NCBI RefSeq assembly: GCF_000020685.1
Contig: NC_012528.1
Coordinates: 310,001 to 374,000 of the forward strand
Reading direction: 5' to 3'
Length of the DNA stretch: 64,000 nt
Origin: Deinococcus deserti VCD115
Lineage (GTDB): Bacteria > Deinococcota > Deinococci > Deinococcales > Deinococcaceae
Shown: piece by piece, positions 33,326-41,754 of the stretch
How the letters are laid out: each line of letters opens with the position of its first letter
Numbering within the stretch: position 1 is the first letter of the stretch
Notes under the pieces: model-generated
Told to the model about the DNA's origin: nothing
The model's input: the letters and a program-made list of their open reading frames with translations, nothing else
The model's database searches: none
Made by a program: the position numbers and the translations under genes

Positions 33326-33569
33326 GTTCTGGCTTGGAGGGGGGCAGCTCGGTACTGCTTCCCTTCTTCGTTTCTATCTGGGCCCACTCGTGCCCTGTTC
33401 CTGGATGCCGCCATCAGAACAATAAGTATTGTTTTTCGCCGTAGAAAGTAAGTTGAAATAATATTCAGAGAACGAATCTGTTTTTAACGTTCTTCTGGAA
33501 CCAGACTCTCTGGAAACCCCGTTTAGGGCCTGAATCAGGGCAGCTGGTTCACCTGTAGGTCAATAAAAA

Positions 33570-33599
33570 TGGAGTCGGTATGGCTAGATACCGACTCCA
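33570..33599 (+). promoter_or_regulatory. Hairpin covering the transposase start codon
   Basis: A 12-bp perfect inverted repeat (arms 33570-33581 and 33588-33599, 6-base loop) includes the transposase ATG at 33580. In a transcript entering from outside the element, the start codon would be sequestered; this is the type of protection known for IS10 and IS50. Confidence 0.55.
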
Positions 33600-34353
33600 C
33601 CACAGTTTAGGCCGTCGTCGCGTCATCCGCACCCTCTGGCGTTGGGGCAGAAAGCATTTCAGCGACCATAGGAGCTGCCGGCATCAGAAGGTGACAGATG
33701 CATTCCTCGTCGCGCTTCTCCTGTCGCGGTATGTCTTCAAACATCCGTACCCGTCCATCTGGTGGAACATCCTGAGGGAAGACCGGCCCGGTCTTCCCAG
33801 TTACACCCAGGCGTTCACCCGCGGCCAGCGTCTCCTGGAGCATCTTGAGGCTCTCGTCAGTCCACCTTTGCCCTGTACAGATGTCGTGGTGGACTCCATG
33901 CCACTCCCGGTGTGTCGTCCAAAACGAGGGAAACGCTGCGCGTTTCCTGGTGCGCGGTGGGGCTACGGGACCCAGGGCGATTTCTTCGGCTTCAAACTCC
34001 ACGCCTGGGTCTCACCCGCTGGCCAAGTGATGCAGTACCTCATCCGACCAGCCAACCTGCACGACACGACCGTCGCCTACGAGCTCAACCGACGCTGGGC
34101 GGACTTCGGCGGACCCCGAGTGATCGGGGATAAGGGGTACTGCGCGTTGGGGTTCATCTATCCACCCAAGAAAAATACGCGCTACGACACCAGGTGGCGG
34201 GAAGACCACCATCCGAAATTACGTAAACGCATCGAAACCGTGTTCTCTCAGTTGGTGGAAGCCCAGGTTCGTTCCGTTCAGTCTAAAACCCTGACCTCAT
34301 TGCGGCTCCGCGTCGTCCTGGCCGTACTCGCCCACAACCTCATGCACCGCTAA
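33580..34353 (+). CDS. IS982-like transposase
   Basis: A 257-aa DDE transposase filling almost the whole element. Asp105 in VVVDSMPLPVC, Asp184 in VIGDKGYC and Glu219 in RKRIETVFSQL are the likely catalytic triad. The DSxPLPVC and FFGFKLH motifs are characteristic of IS982 transposases. The frame is intact from ATG at 33580 to the stop at 34353, just inside the right terminal repeat, so the element is likely active. The ATG lies in a hairpin. The whole gene sits between the secreted protein gene and the arsenic operon, without breaking either. Confidence 0.88.
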   Translation: MARYRLHHSLGRRRVIRTLWRWGRKHFSDHRSCRHQKVTDAFLVALLLSRYVFKHPYPSIWWNILREDRPGLPSYTQAFTRGQRLLEHLEALVSPPLPCTDVVVDSMPLPVCRPKRGKRCAFPGARWGYGTQGDFFGFKLHAWVSPAGQVMQYLIRPANLHDTTVAYELNRRWADFGGPRVIGDKGYCALGFIYPPKKNTRYDTRWREDHHPKLRKRIETVFSQLVEAQVRSVQSKTLTSLRLRVVLAVLAHNLMHR

Positions 34354-34366
34354 ACGGGGTCTGGAA

Positions 34367-34849
34367 GTTTGGTCCCGGTCAGAATGATCTGGGAGGGCTA
34401 TGCTCCGTTTTCAAGCAGCGCAGGAAGCATCTGCGCTGCTCTACACGGGGAGCTGGCGCGACTTCGATGGTGTTCTCAGCGGCTTCAGAAAGCGGAAGGC
34501 TTGGCAAACGTGCACAGATATGCACGAATGGTCGGCAGAATCGTCTTGCTACCACTCAATTGGATTGTCGCGGCAGCAGCCATGTCCGGTCTGTAACACT
34601 GGCTGGAAGTCAAGAGAGGCTTAAATGGTATCTGTTACAGATTAAGCAGCTGTTCCCTGCCTTGACGTTCATGTGACATCTCCTGCCCTCTTCGATTTAG
34701 CCATAAACACAACAAAACTCGTTTGCCTGGACCGATCATGGCCAGCAAAAACCCGTCAATGACCTGGGCGTCTCTCTACCATCAGGATGGACCGTCAAGA
34801 TACGCACTGATTCATTGAGTGGGTTTGGTCTCGTCCGGAACCTATCAAA
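34367..34849. other. Region between the insertion sequence and the arsenic operon
   Basis: About 480 bases with only small frames. No supported gene; the right end contains the arsR-like promoter. Confidence 0.45.
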
Positions 34850-34855
34850 TAGAAT
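34850..34855 (+). promoter_or_regulatory. Candidate -10 box (TAGAAT), leaderless arsR-like start
   Basis: TAGAAT ends 6 bases before the ATG at 34862. A possible -35 (TTGGTC at 34825-34830) is 19 bases upstream. No Shine-Dalgarno sequence precedes the ATG. Confidence 0.5.
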
Positions 34856-34861
34856 AGATCT

Positions 34862-35182
34862 ATGACCGCACTCGAATCGCCAAGCATTCTGGATCAGGTC
34901 AAGGCCCTGTCGCATGAAATCCGCTACGACCTGATCCGCCACCTGGCCCAGGGTGAGCGATGCGTCTGTGACCTGGAAGAGCTGCTGGAGCTACCCCAGT
35001 CGAAGGTGTCATATCACCTTGGTATTTTGAAAGATGCGGAACTTGTCCGGTCTGAGCAGCGAGGAAAAAACACCTATTACACCCTGAAGCAAGAACAGCT
35101 GTTTCTACTGGGCGGAGGTCTGTTAACCGAGATATTTACAGACCGTGTCTCCTTGACGGAACAAAAGAAATCAATATGCTGA
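34862..35182 (+). CDS. arsR: ArsR-family metalloregulator
   Basis: A 106-aa winged-helix repressor. The recognition region ALSHEIRYDLIRHL, then GERCVCDLEELLEL with the Cys pair ERCVCD, is the As(III)-sensing motif of classical ArsR; SKVSYHLGILKDAELV forms the recognition helix. Arsenite binding would release it from the promoter and turn on the operon. ATG at 34862 is preceded at 6 bases by a TAGAAT -10 box without ribosome-binding site, so it is probably leaderless. The gene is followed 7 bases later by the reductase gene, in the same operon. Confidence 0.93.
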   Translation: MTALESPSILDQVKALSHEIRYDLIRHLAQGERCVCDLEELLELPQSKVSYHLGILKDAELVRSEQRGKNTYYTLKQEQLFLLGGGLLTEIFTDRVSLTEQKKSIC

Positions 35183-35189
35183 AGGCACG

Positions 35190-35651
35190 ATGACCCGAGT
35201 CCTGATTCTCTGCACCCACAACAGTGCCCGTTCCCAGATGGCCGAGGCACTGACCCGTGAGGCGGCCCGGAAGGCTGGCGTTGACCTTGAAGTCTATTCT
35301 GCCGGGACTGAAGCCACCTGCGTCAAGGACGACGCCAGAACCGTCATTGCCGAACTTGGACTGAGCCTGGACACCCACACCAGCAAGACACTCTTTGACG
35401 TGCCTGAACCTCAGAATTTCGATTACGTCGTGACCGTATGTGACAGCGCCGCCGAAGCCTGCCCGGTCTACCCGGGCAAGACCACCCGCAGGCATTATCC
35501 GTTTGTCGATCCGAGTGGCGGCAGTCTCGACCGCTGGCGCGCCGTGCGGGACCAGCTTCAGACGCAGTTCGAGGCTTTTGTGGCGGCGCTCAAAAATGGC
35601 CATCGGGTTCCGGATTCTTATACTGACAGTCCGGCCGTGACGGTCGCCTGA
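35190..35651 (+). CDS. arsC: Arsenate reductase, low-molecular-weight-phosphatase (thioredoxin-coupled) type
   Basis: A 153-aa enzyme converting arsenate to arsenite. The catalytic P-loop CTHNSARS begins at residue 8. A second Cys pair region, CDSAAEACPVYPG near residue 82-94, supplies the redox Cys residues used with thioredoxin, and the phosphatase Asp appears in FVDPSGG near 107. It is in the order arsR-arsC-aquaporin with 7 bases to the upstream gene and 1 base to the downstream one, so a single operon. The product arsenite is probably released through the aquaporin since no ArsB or Acr3 pump is present in the window. Confidence 0.93.
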   Translation: MTRVLILCTHNSARSQMAEALTREAARKAGVDLEVYSAGTEATCVKDDARTVIAELGLSLDTHTSKTLFDVPEPQNFDYVVTVCDSAAEACPVYPGKTTRRHYPFVDPSGGSLDRWRAVRDQLQTQFEAFVAALKNGHRVPDSYTDSPAVTVA

Positions 35652-35652
35652 G

Positions 35653-36351
35653 ATGACTCTGCCTACGCCGGTCCCTCTTTCCCGCGCCCTGGCTGCGGAA
35701 GGCATCGGAACCTTCGCCCTGGTGTTCTTCGGCCCAGGTGCGGCGGTGGTCCAGGCACAGACGGGAGCGCTCGGGCATCTGGGTGTCGCGGTTGTGTTCG
35801 GCCTGACGGTCACGGCGGTCATCGCAGCACTTGCACCGATCAGCGGGGCGCACATCAACCCGGCCGCCACCTTCGCCCTCACCCTCGCCGGTAGGTTTCC
35901 ACGGGAACGCGTCCTGCCTTATGTCGCGGCGCAGCTGCTTGCCGCGGCGCTCGCCGGGTTTGTGCTGCTGGCCCTCTTCGGAATGAAGGGCGACCTGGGG
36001 GTGACGGTCCCATCCGGCAGCGTTGCGCAGGCATTTGTTCTGGAACTGACGCTCACGTTTTTCCTGTTGCTTGTTGCCCTGCGCTCCGGCCTGCCCTGGG
36101 TGGTCGGAGGGGTGGTGGCTCTGGAGGCCGCCATGGGCGGCCCCATGACCGGGGCGAGCATGAATCCGGCGCGGTCTTTCGGTCCATCCCTGGCCAGCGG
36201 CATCTGGACCGCGCACTGGCTGTACTGGGCCGCACCACTGATGGGCGCCGGGCTGGCCGTTGCTGCCAACCATTTTCTTAACCCCACCGAACCGGTCGAG
36301 ACGGCGCCACATCAGGCGCAGGAGTTCGTGCCTACCGAAAAACCGACATGA
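35653..36351 (+). CDS. Aquaporin/MIP family channel, probable arsenite conduit
   Basis: A 232-aa channel protein with six TM segments and two half-helices. The first signature HINPAATFAL is near residue 66 and the second SMNPARSFGP near residue 168; the usual NPA motifs are both intact. It follows arsC with one base between. In Sinorhizobium meliloti a similar gene (aqpS) replaces the arsenite pump and exports As(III) by downhill flow; that role is inferred here from the operon. Glycerol facilitation is the alternative. Gene neighbours make arsenic export more likely. Confidence 0.9.
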   Translation: MTLPTPVPLSRALAAEGIGTFALVFFGPGAAVVQAQTGALGHLGVAVVFGLTVTAVIAALAPISGAHINPAATFALTLAGRFPRERVLPYVAAQLLAAALAGFVLLALFGMKGDLGVTVPSGSVAQAFVLELTLTFFLLLVALRSGLPWVVGGVVALEAAMGGPMTGASMNPARSFGPSLASGIWTAHWLYWAAPLMGAGLAVAANHFLNPTEPVETAPHQAQEFVPTEKPT

Positions 36352-36604
36352 CGTCCCCGACCGGTAAAGCACTTCTTTGTTGGGCCATGGATGCCCGCTC
36401 TTTACCGTCTGACGCTCTGCCCGGGGAGCATGAATGCGAATGCTGGGATATAAGTGCCGGTGGACCTGAAACGAGTGAGAGGCACCGGGCAGAGCGTCAG
36501 CCGCACAACAAACACAGCCTGAACCAGGGACTGTGGCCGGTCGCTTTCCGACAGGTACAGGACATCGTCGGAACCGCGAACATGCGTTGCGCGCAGGAGC
36601 AGAT
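36352..36604. repeat. Intergenic region with long inverted repeats
   Basis: Perfect 16-bp arms at 36409-36424 and 36485-36500 enclose 60 bases. A second, 8-bp pair (36362-36369 and 36400-36407) sits immediately to the left. They could mark the end of the ars operon or a small RNA. The right end carries AGGAG for the next gene. Confidence 0.5.
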
Positions 36605-37330
36605 ATGAAAATAGCGGTGTTCGGAGATGTTCATGGCAACCGTTTCGCGCTCGAAGCTGTGGTTCAGGACATCGAACAGCACCAGCCGGACATGTGGCTG
36701 AACCTGGGCGACCAGCTCTTCGGTGGGGCAGACCCGGTGGGGGCGTGGCAGGTCCAGCAGGAGCTCCGGGCTAAGTACGGCGCGCTGGAAGTACGTGGGA
36801 ACACAGATGAACGACTTGGGCAGGACCTTACCGAAACAACCGAGAAGCGGGCGATGCTTGAGTGGCTGCACAGCATTCTTCCAGAAGATGCCGCGGCGCA
36901 CGTGGCGGGCCTGCCGACCAGCGTCACTGTGGCGGACGGCCAGGTGATCGCTGCACACGGCGCGCCCGACAGTGCCTGGACGTACCTGCTGCTTGACGGC
37001 AAGGCCTGGGCGACTAACGACCTGATCCTGGAGCGGCTAGGAGACACCGGAAAGGCGCGCGTGGTGATCGTTGGACACTCTCATCAGGAGCATGTCCGGC
37101 AGATCGGCCAGGTGACAGTGGTGAATGCTGGTGCCGTCAGCCGCCAGAAGGACGGCTGTCCCCTGGCCCGGTGGGTACTTCTGGAAGGTCATAACGGTAT
37201 CTGGAATGTTACGTTCCGCAGGGTCACCTACAACGTGGAGGCAGCGGCACGGTGGGCTGAGCAACACGCCCACAAAGGCGCCCAGGAGGCAGTACAGTTA
37301 AGAACCGGTGCGCCGCACAAAAAACCCTGA
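36605..37330 (+). CDS. Metallophosphoesterase (YfcE/MJ0936-like)
   Basis: A 241-aa calcineurin-like phosphoesterase, likely cleaving phosphodiesters with a two-metal site in the cytoplasm. The motif GDVHGN at residues 7-12 gives the first metal ligands, LGDQLFGG near residue 38 the bridging Asp, RGNTDE near 68 the GN(H/D)D equivalent, and GHSHQEHV near 160 the GHTH-like block. ATG at 36605 is chosen for AGGAG 7 bases upstream; the frame is open further left but without support. It is separated from the aquaporin by about 250 bases with inverted repeats, so membership of the ars operon is uncertain. The true substrate is unknown. Confidence 0.9.
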   Translation: MKIAVFGDVHGNRFALEAVVQDIEQHQPDMWLNLGDQLFGGADPVGAWQVQQELRAKYGALEVRGNTDERLGQDLTETTEKRAMLEWLHSILPEDAAAHVAGLPTSVTVADGQVIAAHGAPDSAWTYLLLDGKAWATNDLILERLGDTGKARVVIVGHSHQEHVRQIGQVTVVNAGAVSRQKDGCPLARWVLLEGHNGIWNVTFRRVTYNVEAAARWAEQHAHKGAQEAVQLRTGAPHKKP

Positions 37331-37414
37331 GCAACCGTGCCTGTCGGTGATCGTGTCGATCAGCCTCCAGCTGACCTGATGGCTGGTGCTCACCGTGACA
37401 CGGCGACACTGCAC

Positions 37415-40150
37415 TCAGGGCGGGGGCTGGAGCGGACCAGTCCTGGGCAAGCTGACCGAAAAGGCGGCACCTTCGCCTACAGCGCCTTTCGCCCAGGCCT
37501 GGCCTCCATGCCGCGCCATGATGCGCCGCACATTTGCCAGGCCCACGCCGGTCCCCTCGAACTCCTCCTGCAGATGAAGGCGCTGGAATACACCAAACAA
37601 TTTGTCGGCGTACCGGGCATCGAAGCCCACTCCATTGTCCTGAACCGTCAAGACAGTGAACTCCGGACGCTCCTCCGCGCGGACCTCAATCACCGCGTGT
37701 TCTCGTGTGCGGGTGTACTTCAGCGCGTTCGAAATCAGGTTCAGTAACACCTGCCGCATCAGAGCCTGATCCGCCCACACCTTCGGCAGGGGGTCCACCA
37801 GCCAGGAAATGTCCCGCCCCCGGAGGTCCGGCAGCAACTCTGCACGGACATCCGTCAGCAGAGCCCCCAGGTCGATCAGCTGGATCTGCAGGGGCTGGCG
37901 GGCGCTGCGGGACAGATCGAGCATCGCGTCAATGAGGTTGTTCATCCGCTGCGCCGACTGCTCGATCACCGTCAGGTAGCGGGCCACCTTCGGGTCCAGC
38001 GGCGTGTCCAGCGCCTTCCGGAGCAGGCTGGTGAATCCAGCGATATGGCGCACGGGGGTTCTGAGATCGTGACTGACGCTGTAGGCGAACGATTCAAGCT
38101 CCTTGTTTGCCTCTCCCAGAGCCTGCGTCCGAGCATTCAGGGCATCCCGATGCTCAGTGAGCTGCTGCGTGAAATCCGCGCGTTCCAGTGCAAGGCTCAA
38201 ACTGCGCATCGTCGTTTCGAGCAGCGCCCGGTCGACAGCCGTCCAGGCGCGCTGATGAAACAAAGCGATCACGAACATGCCGACGGTGACGCCCTGCATC
38301 CGGAGCGGCAGGGTCGCCACGGCCTGAATGTGCTGCACCATTTCCTTGGGGCTGTCGCTGCCGTGGACATACGCGTCCTGATAGAAGGGCTCATCGGTGA
38401 TCAGCGGAGTAGCCAGACTGGGCACATCATGAGCAAAACCAGCGTCGATCAGGGTCTGCAGCCCTTCGTCACCGATCTCCCCCACCTGGGATTTCGCACG
38501 CCATCGTCCTTCTTCCAGCTCGTAATACGCCGCGTACCCGCCAGGCAGCAGAGACAACACAATCTGCTGCGCCCTTCGTATCAGGGCCACCCGGTCGGTT
38601 TCCACTACCAGATCCATGGACAGTTGAGCGAAGGCTTCCAGTGCCTGATTGCGGCTCTCCACTTCAGCCTGGCGAGCCGCCAGGGCGTGAGTCTGGTCGA
38701 CCCGCTCCAACATCAGATTCAGGCTCCGCATCGCTGTCGCCAGCAAGGCGCGGTCAGAGCGGGACCATCCTTGATCCGGGGTCAGCGCGAAGCTGAGCAC
38801 TCCACGCCGGTGGCCACCCACCGTAATGGGCAAGCTTGCGGTTGCTCTGTGGGGGGCTTCGTCACCCGTCAGGTCCCCGGCCGCAGGGCCAACTGCGGTC
38901 TGAAAGTACAGTTCACCAGTACTCCATGGAACAGACAGGGCTGGAGCCTCATGCAGCGGCAGACCAGCGTGTAAAGCGGTCTGCACCTCCGGGTTGCCGG
39001 GCTGTCCCACCTGGGAACGGACGACCCACCGAGCGTCTTCCGGCTCGTAGTACTGTGAAAACCCGGGGGCCAGCAGGCCCAGGATGACCTGTTGCGTCTC
39101 GTGAATCAGATGCAGCGGATCACTCAGTATGCCCAGGTCATGGGTAAGTGTCGCGAAGGCCTCAAGGATCCGGGTCCGGGCATCGAGTTCCGCATTCTGC
39201 TCCTGGAGAACGGCAGTGAGGTCCGCTGTTCGCAGTGCGCCCATCACCTGGCCTCTGAGCAGATTCAGGTAATCGCGGTACGGACGATCAAAACGTTTGC
39301 GTGCATTGAGACCGATTACGAGGACGCCAGGGTTGGCAGCTGCAGTACTCTCCTGCGCCAGCGGCAGAATGGCCACCTGGGTCACAGGTTCAGGCCACGG
39401 CCCCACCGTAAGTGGTGAAATGGACTCTACTCGGACCTCGGCTCCGCCTCGCCATGCTTCAGGAAGGACCGCAAATGTATCAAGGAGTGCCGCATCGAGT
39501 CCTGCAGCCGCCTGCAGCCTCAGTTCCTGGGCATCTGGGAGATACAGCAGGGTGAACGGCAGGTCATGCGGATTGTTCAACTCCCCCTGAACAATGGCGG
39601 AGGCGATCTGTGACAGGTCGCTTGACCCAAGCAGGCCGGACGCGAGAGCAGCCAACGTTTCGGTGCGCCGGATACTCAACACCCGCTCGGTGGTTTCGCT
39701 GACGCTGGCCAGCATTCCTTCCACGTGAGTCTCGCCGTGGATGGGCGTGTAACTGACGTCGAAATAGCATTCTTCCAGGTATCCGTCGCGGAACAGAGGC
39801 ACCAGGATATCCACAAAGGCGACGCCCTCGCCCCGCTCGAGCACCGCATCGAAGTAAGGCTTAAGGCCTGGATAGCCGTCATGCTCAAAAATGTCCGCTG
39901 TCCGCCGGCCAAGCGCGCCAGGGTGCTTGTCGGCGCCCAGAATGGGTCGGTACGCATCGTTGTAAATGGCAATCAGGTCATGGGTCCAGCCGACATACAT
40001 GGGTTGCTTGGAGGTGAGCATCAGCTCGATGTACGTGCGCAGGCGCGGGGACCAGTGGTCAGGCGGTCCGAGGGAAGTGCTGGACCAGTCAACCTCGCGC
40101 ATCAGGGCGCCCATCTCTCCCCCGTGTTCAAAAAGTGAACGCCCGGTCAT
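37415..40150 (-). CDS. Multi-sensor histidine kinase with repeated GAF-like modules
   Basis: A 911-aa soluble histidine kinase. Order: PAS about 20-165 (PPDHWSPRLRTYIEL start), GAF-like module about 165-325, second about 330-490, third about 495-665, HisKA with His694 in SVSHDLRTPVRH, HATPase with LLNLISNALKYTR and QDNGVGFDARYADK, then GTGVGLANVRRI. Modules two and three are internal duplicates (TRILEAFATLTHDLG / NQALEAFAQLSMDLV, then YY and SQVG blocks), and both match the second GAF of the kinase at 17359-19797. Start ATG at 40150 has no strong ribosome-binding site. The receiver gene at 40430-40882 is upstream and on the same strand and may be its partner, or it signals to a distant regulator. 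Confidence 0.92.
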   Translation of the reverse strand: MTGRSLFEHGGEMGALMREVDWSSTSLGPPDHWSPRLRTYIELMLTSKQPMYVGWTHDLIAIYNDAYRPILGADKHPGALGRRTADIFEHDGYPGLKPYFDAVLERGEGVAFVDILVPLFRDGYLEECYFDVSYTPIHGETHVEGMLASVSETTERVLSIRRTETLAALASGLLGSSDLSQIASAIVQGELNNPHDLPFTLLYLPDAQELRLQAAAGLDAALLDTFAVLPEAWRGGAEVRVESISPLTVGPWPEPVTQVAILPLAQESTAAANPGVLVIGLNARKRFDRPYRDYLNLLRGQVMGALRTADLTAVLQEQNAELDARTRILEAFATLTHDLGILSDPLHLIHETQQVILGLLAPGFSQYYEPEDARWVVRSQVGQPGNPEVQTALHAGLPLHEAPALSVPWSTGELYFQTAVGPAAGDLTGDEAPHRATASLPITVGGHRRGVLSFALTPDQGWSRSDRALLATAMRSLNLMLERVDQTHALAARQAEVESRNQALEAFAQLSMDLVVETDRVALIRRAQQIVLSLLPGGYAAYYELEEGRWRAKSQVGEIGDEGLQTLIDAGFAHDVPSLATPLITDEPFYQDAYVHGSDSPKEMVQHIQAVATLPLRMQGVTVGMFVIALFHQRAWTAVDRALLETTMRSLSLALERADFTQQLTEHRDALNARTQALGEANKELESFAYSVSHDLRTPVRHIAGFTSLLRKALDTPLDPKVARYLTVIEQSAQRMNNLIDAMLDLSRSARQPLQIQLIDLGALLTDVRAELLPDLRGRDISWLVDPLPKVWADQALMRQVLLNLISNALKYTRTREHAVIEVRAEERPEFTVLTVQDNGVGFDARYADKLFGVFQRLHLQEEFEGTGVGLANVRRIMARHGGQAWAKGAVGEGAAFSVSLPRTGPLQPPP

Positions 40151-40429
40151 GAGAAGGGGCGCACCTGGTCAACTGTCATGCTTCCTTTTATCAGGTAAGG
40201 AAGAGCGAGGCGCAGGAAATGAGCACAGTCATCGTTCACAACACGGAGGCAGAAGTATTGTTGATTTCAGCGGGGGTGCCTGCCCTGGACAGGTAACCTG
40301 CGTGATCCGGTAAGCCGCCTTCTGAGCGGGCCAAAAGCCCGGTCATGAAACCAGTACGGTCGACAGCTTATGCACTCGCGAGAAAGCCTGGAAAGATGAC
40401 CGGGCATCTGGACCCGGCGGATTGGAGCC

Positions 40430-40882
40430 TTATAGCTCCCGATGGCCTTCCGGCGTGATTTCTCCGGGTGTCTCGTTACATACCCGGTTCGCCTGCCAGT
40501 ACTTGAGAAATGCATCGATTTGGCGCAGGAACGTATCGAACGCGGACGATTTCACCATGTATGAACTTGCATGCAGGCTGTACGCTTCGCTGATGTCCTT
40601 TGCGGCAGCAGAGGTGGAGAGCATCACCACCGGAATGCGGCGCAATTTTGGCTCCTGCTTGAGCAGCCCCAATAACTGGAAGCCGCTCATTCCAGGCATG
40701 TTGATATCCAGAAGAATCACGTCCGGCAGGGTGGGCGTGGAATGCAGGAAGTTCAGGGCTTCCTCGCCGCTCTGGACGCATGTCAGGGTGCAGTCGGGCT
40801 GAAGTTCCTCGAACGCTTCCTGGGCGAGCAGAAGGTCAGTGGGGTTGTCGTCTACCAGCAGGTAGCGGCACGGAACGGACAT
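40430..40882 (-). CDS. Single-domain response regulator (Rcp1-like)
   Basis: A 150-aa stand-alone receiver protein. VDDNPTD provides acidic residues 11-12, Asp59 in VILLDINMPGMSG is the phosphorylation site, MLST the conserved Thr/Ser near 89-90, and MVKSSAF carries Lys111, where the usual following Pro is replaced by Ser. The start ATG at 40882 has AGGG 5 bases upstream and a TATTCT -10-like box ending 8 bases upstream. It resembles the receiver at 23607-24068. It is about 280 bases upstream of the kinase on the same strand, so they may share a regulatory task. Confidence 0.9.
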   Translation of the reverse strand: MSVPCRYLLVDDNPTDLLLAQEAFEELQPDCTLTCVQSGEEALNFLHSTPTLPDVILLDINMPGMSGFQLLGLLKQEPKLRRIPVVMLSTSAAAKDISEAYSLHASSYMVKSSAFDTFLRQIDAFLKYWQANRVCNETPGEITPEGHREL

Positions 40883-41013
40883 GTACCCTGAGAATAGAGC
40901 GTCTGGAGCCGCATGCCTGTGCGAAAGGTCCCCAAGCACCGCAATGAAGGCCCGGTGTCTACCCGAAAATGACGTGATTCCAGCACAAGCACATTCGGTG
41001 CAGCTTGTTCCAC

Positions 41014-41652
41014 TCAGGACAATCCGTTCAGTGCCTGTAAGGCAGGCCGGGCCGCTTCAGCAGGCAGGTGCCCCAGCAAAATGAGTTGGGCCAGGCCGTG
41101 CACGGTACCCCACATTCCTGCGGCCACGAGATCCGGGTCATTCGGCGGAACGCTGCCTTGCGCCATACAACGCTCAATGGTAAATCGGAGCAGTTGCTGA
41201 TTGGCCTGGTGCACTGGGCTCGGCTGGTCTGGGATGCAGAGGCTCGGATCAAAAATAAGATGGAAAGCGTTCGTGTGCTGAAGTGCAAACTGAATGTATG
41301 CTTCGCCGATGGCGACCAGCTGATGGAGCGGGTCGGGTCCTGCCCGTTCGAAAGCTTCCACCTGCTTTTGATAGAACGCTTCCATACACCGCTCCGCAAG
41401 AGCAAGCAGGAGCTGACGGCGATCCGGGAAATAATGATACGGCGCAGCGTGGCTGACGCCTGCATGCTTGGCGACCTGACGCAAACTGATATGGGCAGCC
41501 TGCTGTTCTTGAAGAAGGTCGAATGCAGCGGATAACAGCGCTTCTCGCAACTGTCCGTGATGGTAGGGACGTTGCTGCGCCGCAGGCTGGGAACGCAGTT
41601 CCCTTCGTTCCAAGGCGTTTTCCGATTTTGATCTTGACACTGTCAACATCAT
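41014..41652 (-). CDS. TetR-family transcriptional regulator
   Basis: A 212-aa TetR repressor. The DNA-binding domain has YHHGQLREALLSAAFDLL near residue 30, HISLRQVAKHAGVSHAAPYHYFP (core VAKHAGVSHAAPYHYF) near 55. The C-terminal TetR_C-type domain has AIGEAYIQFALQHTNAFHLIF. The N-terminal start is uncertain: two ATG codons at 41652 and 41649 lie directly against an inverted repeat (41634-41646), so the operator would overlap its first codons. A second copy lies at 41677-41689. It is divergent from an NAD(P)H oxidoreductase gene with these two operators between them. Confidence 0.9.
   Translation of the reverse strand: MMLTVSRSKSENALERRELRSQPAAQQRPYHHGQLREALLSAAFDLLQEQQAAHISLRQVAKHAGVSHAAPYHYFPDRRQLLLALAERCMEAFYQKQVEAFERAGPDPLHQLVAIGEAYIQFALQHTNAFHLIFDPSLCIPDQPSPVHQANQQLLRFTIERCMAQGSVPPNDPDLVAAGMWGTVHGLAQLILLGHLPAEAARPALQALNGLS
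41634..41646. promoter_or_regulatory. Operator copy 1, TTGAC-N3-GTCAA
   Basis: TTGAC-ACT-GTCAA, perfect 5-bp arms (6 with flanking A/T), overlapping the first codons of the tetR-like gene. The same motif recurs 43 bases away. Confidence 0.6.
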
Positions 41653-41676
41653 AGGGCAGCATGGCCCTGCTGGATC

Positions 41677-41689
41677 TTGACGTTGTCAA
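41677..41689. promoter_or_regulatory. Operator copy 2, TTGAC-N3-GTCAA
   Basis: TTGAC-GTT-GTCAA with perfect arms extended by C/G to 6 bp, on the oxidoreductase side, 43 bases centre-to-centre from copy 1 (about four helical turns). Presence of a pair suggests cooperative repression of both divergent genes. Confidence 0.6.
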
Positions 41690-41754
41690 GATTTAGGTGC
41701 CCGGTTCTCTCGATCGGGCACCTCCACCTCTTCGTTTCGTCTCGAGGACTCCTT

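Larger units (their letters stand above)
33516..34360 (+). mobile_element. IS982-like insertion sequence, intact, 845 bp
   Basis: Terminal inverted repeats ACCCCGTTTAG at 33516-33526 and its complement at 34350-34360, with 6-bp CTGGAA duplications outside. The element carries one transposase gene reading left to right and little else. The ACCC ends and the transposase resemble the IS982 family. Confidence 0.82.
33510..34366. repeat. 6-bp target-site duplication flanking the insertion sequence
   Basis: CTGGAA occurs at 33510-33515 and again at 34361-34366, directly outside the terminal repeats. This shows transposition in place and a recent, un-decayed insertion. Confidence 0.7.
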
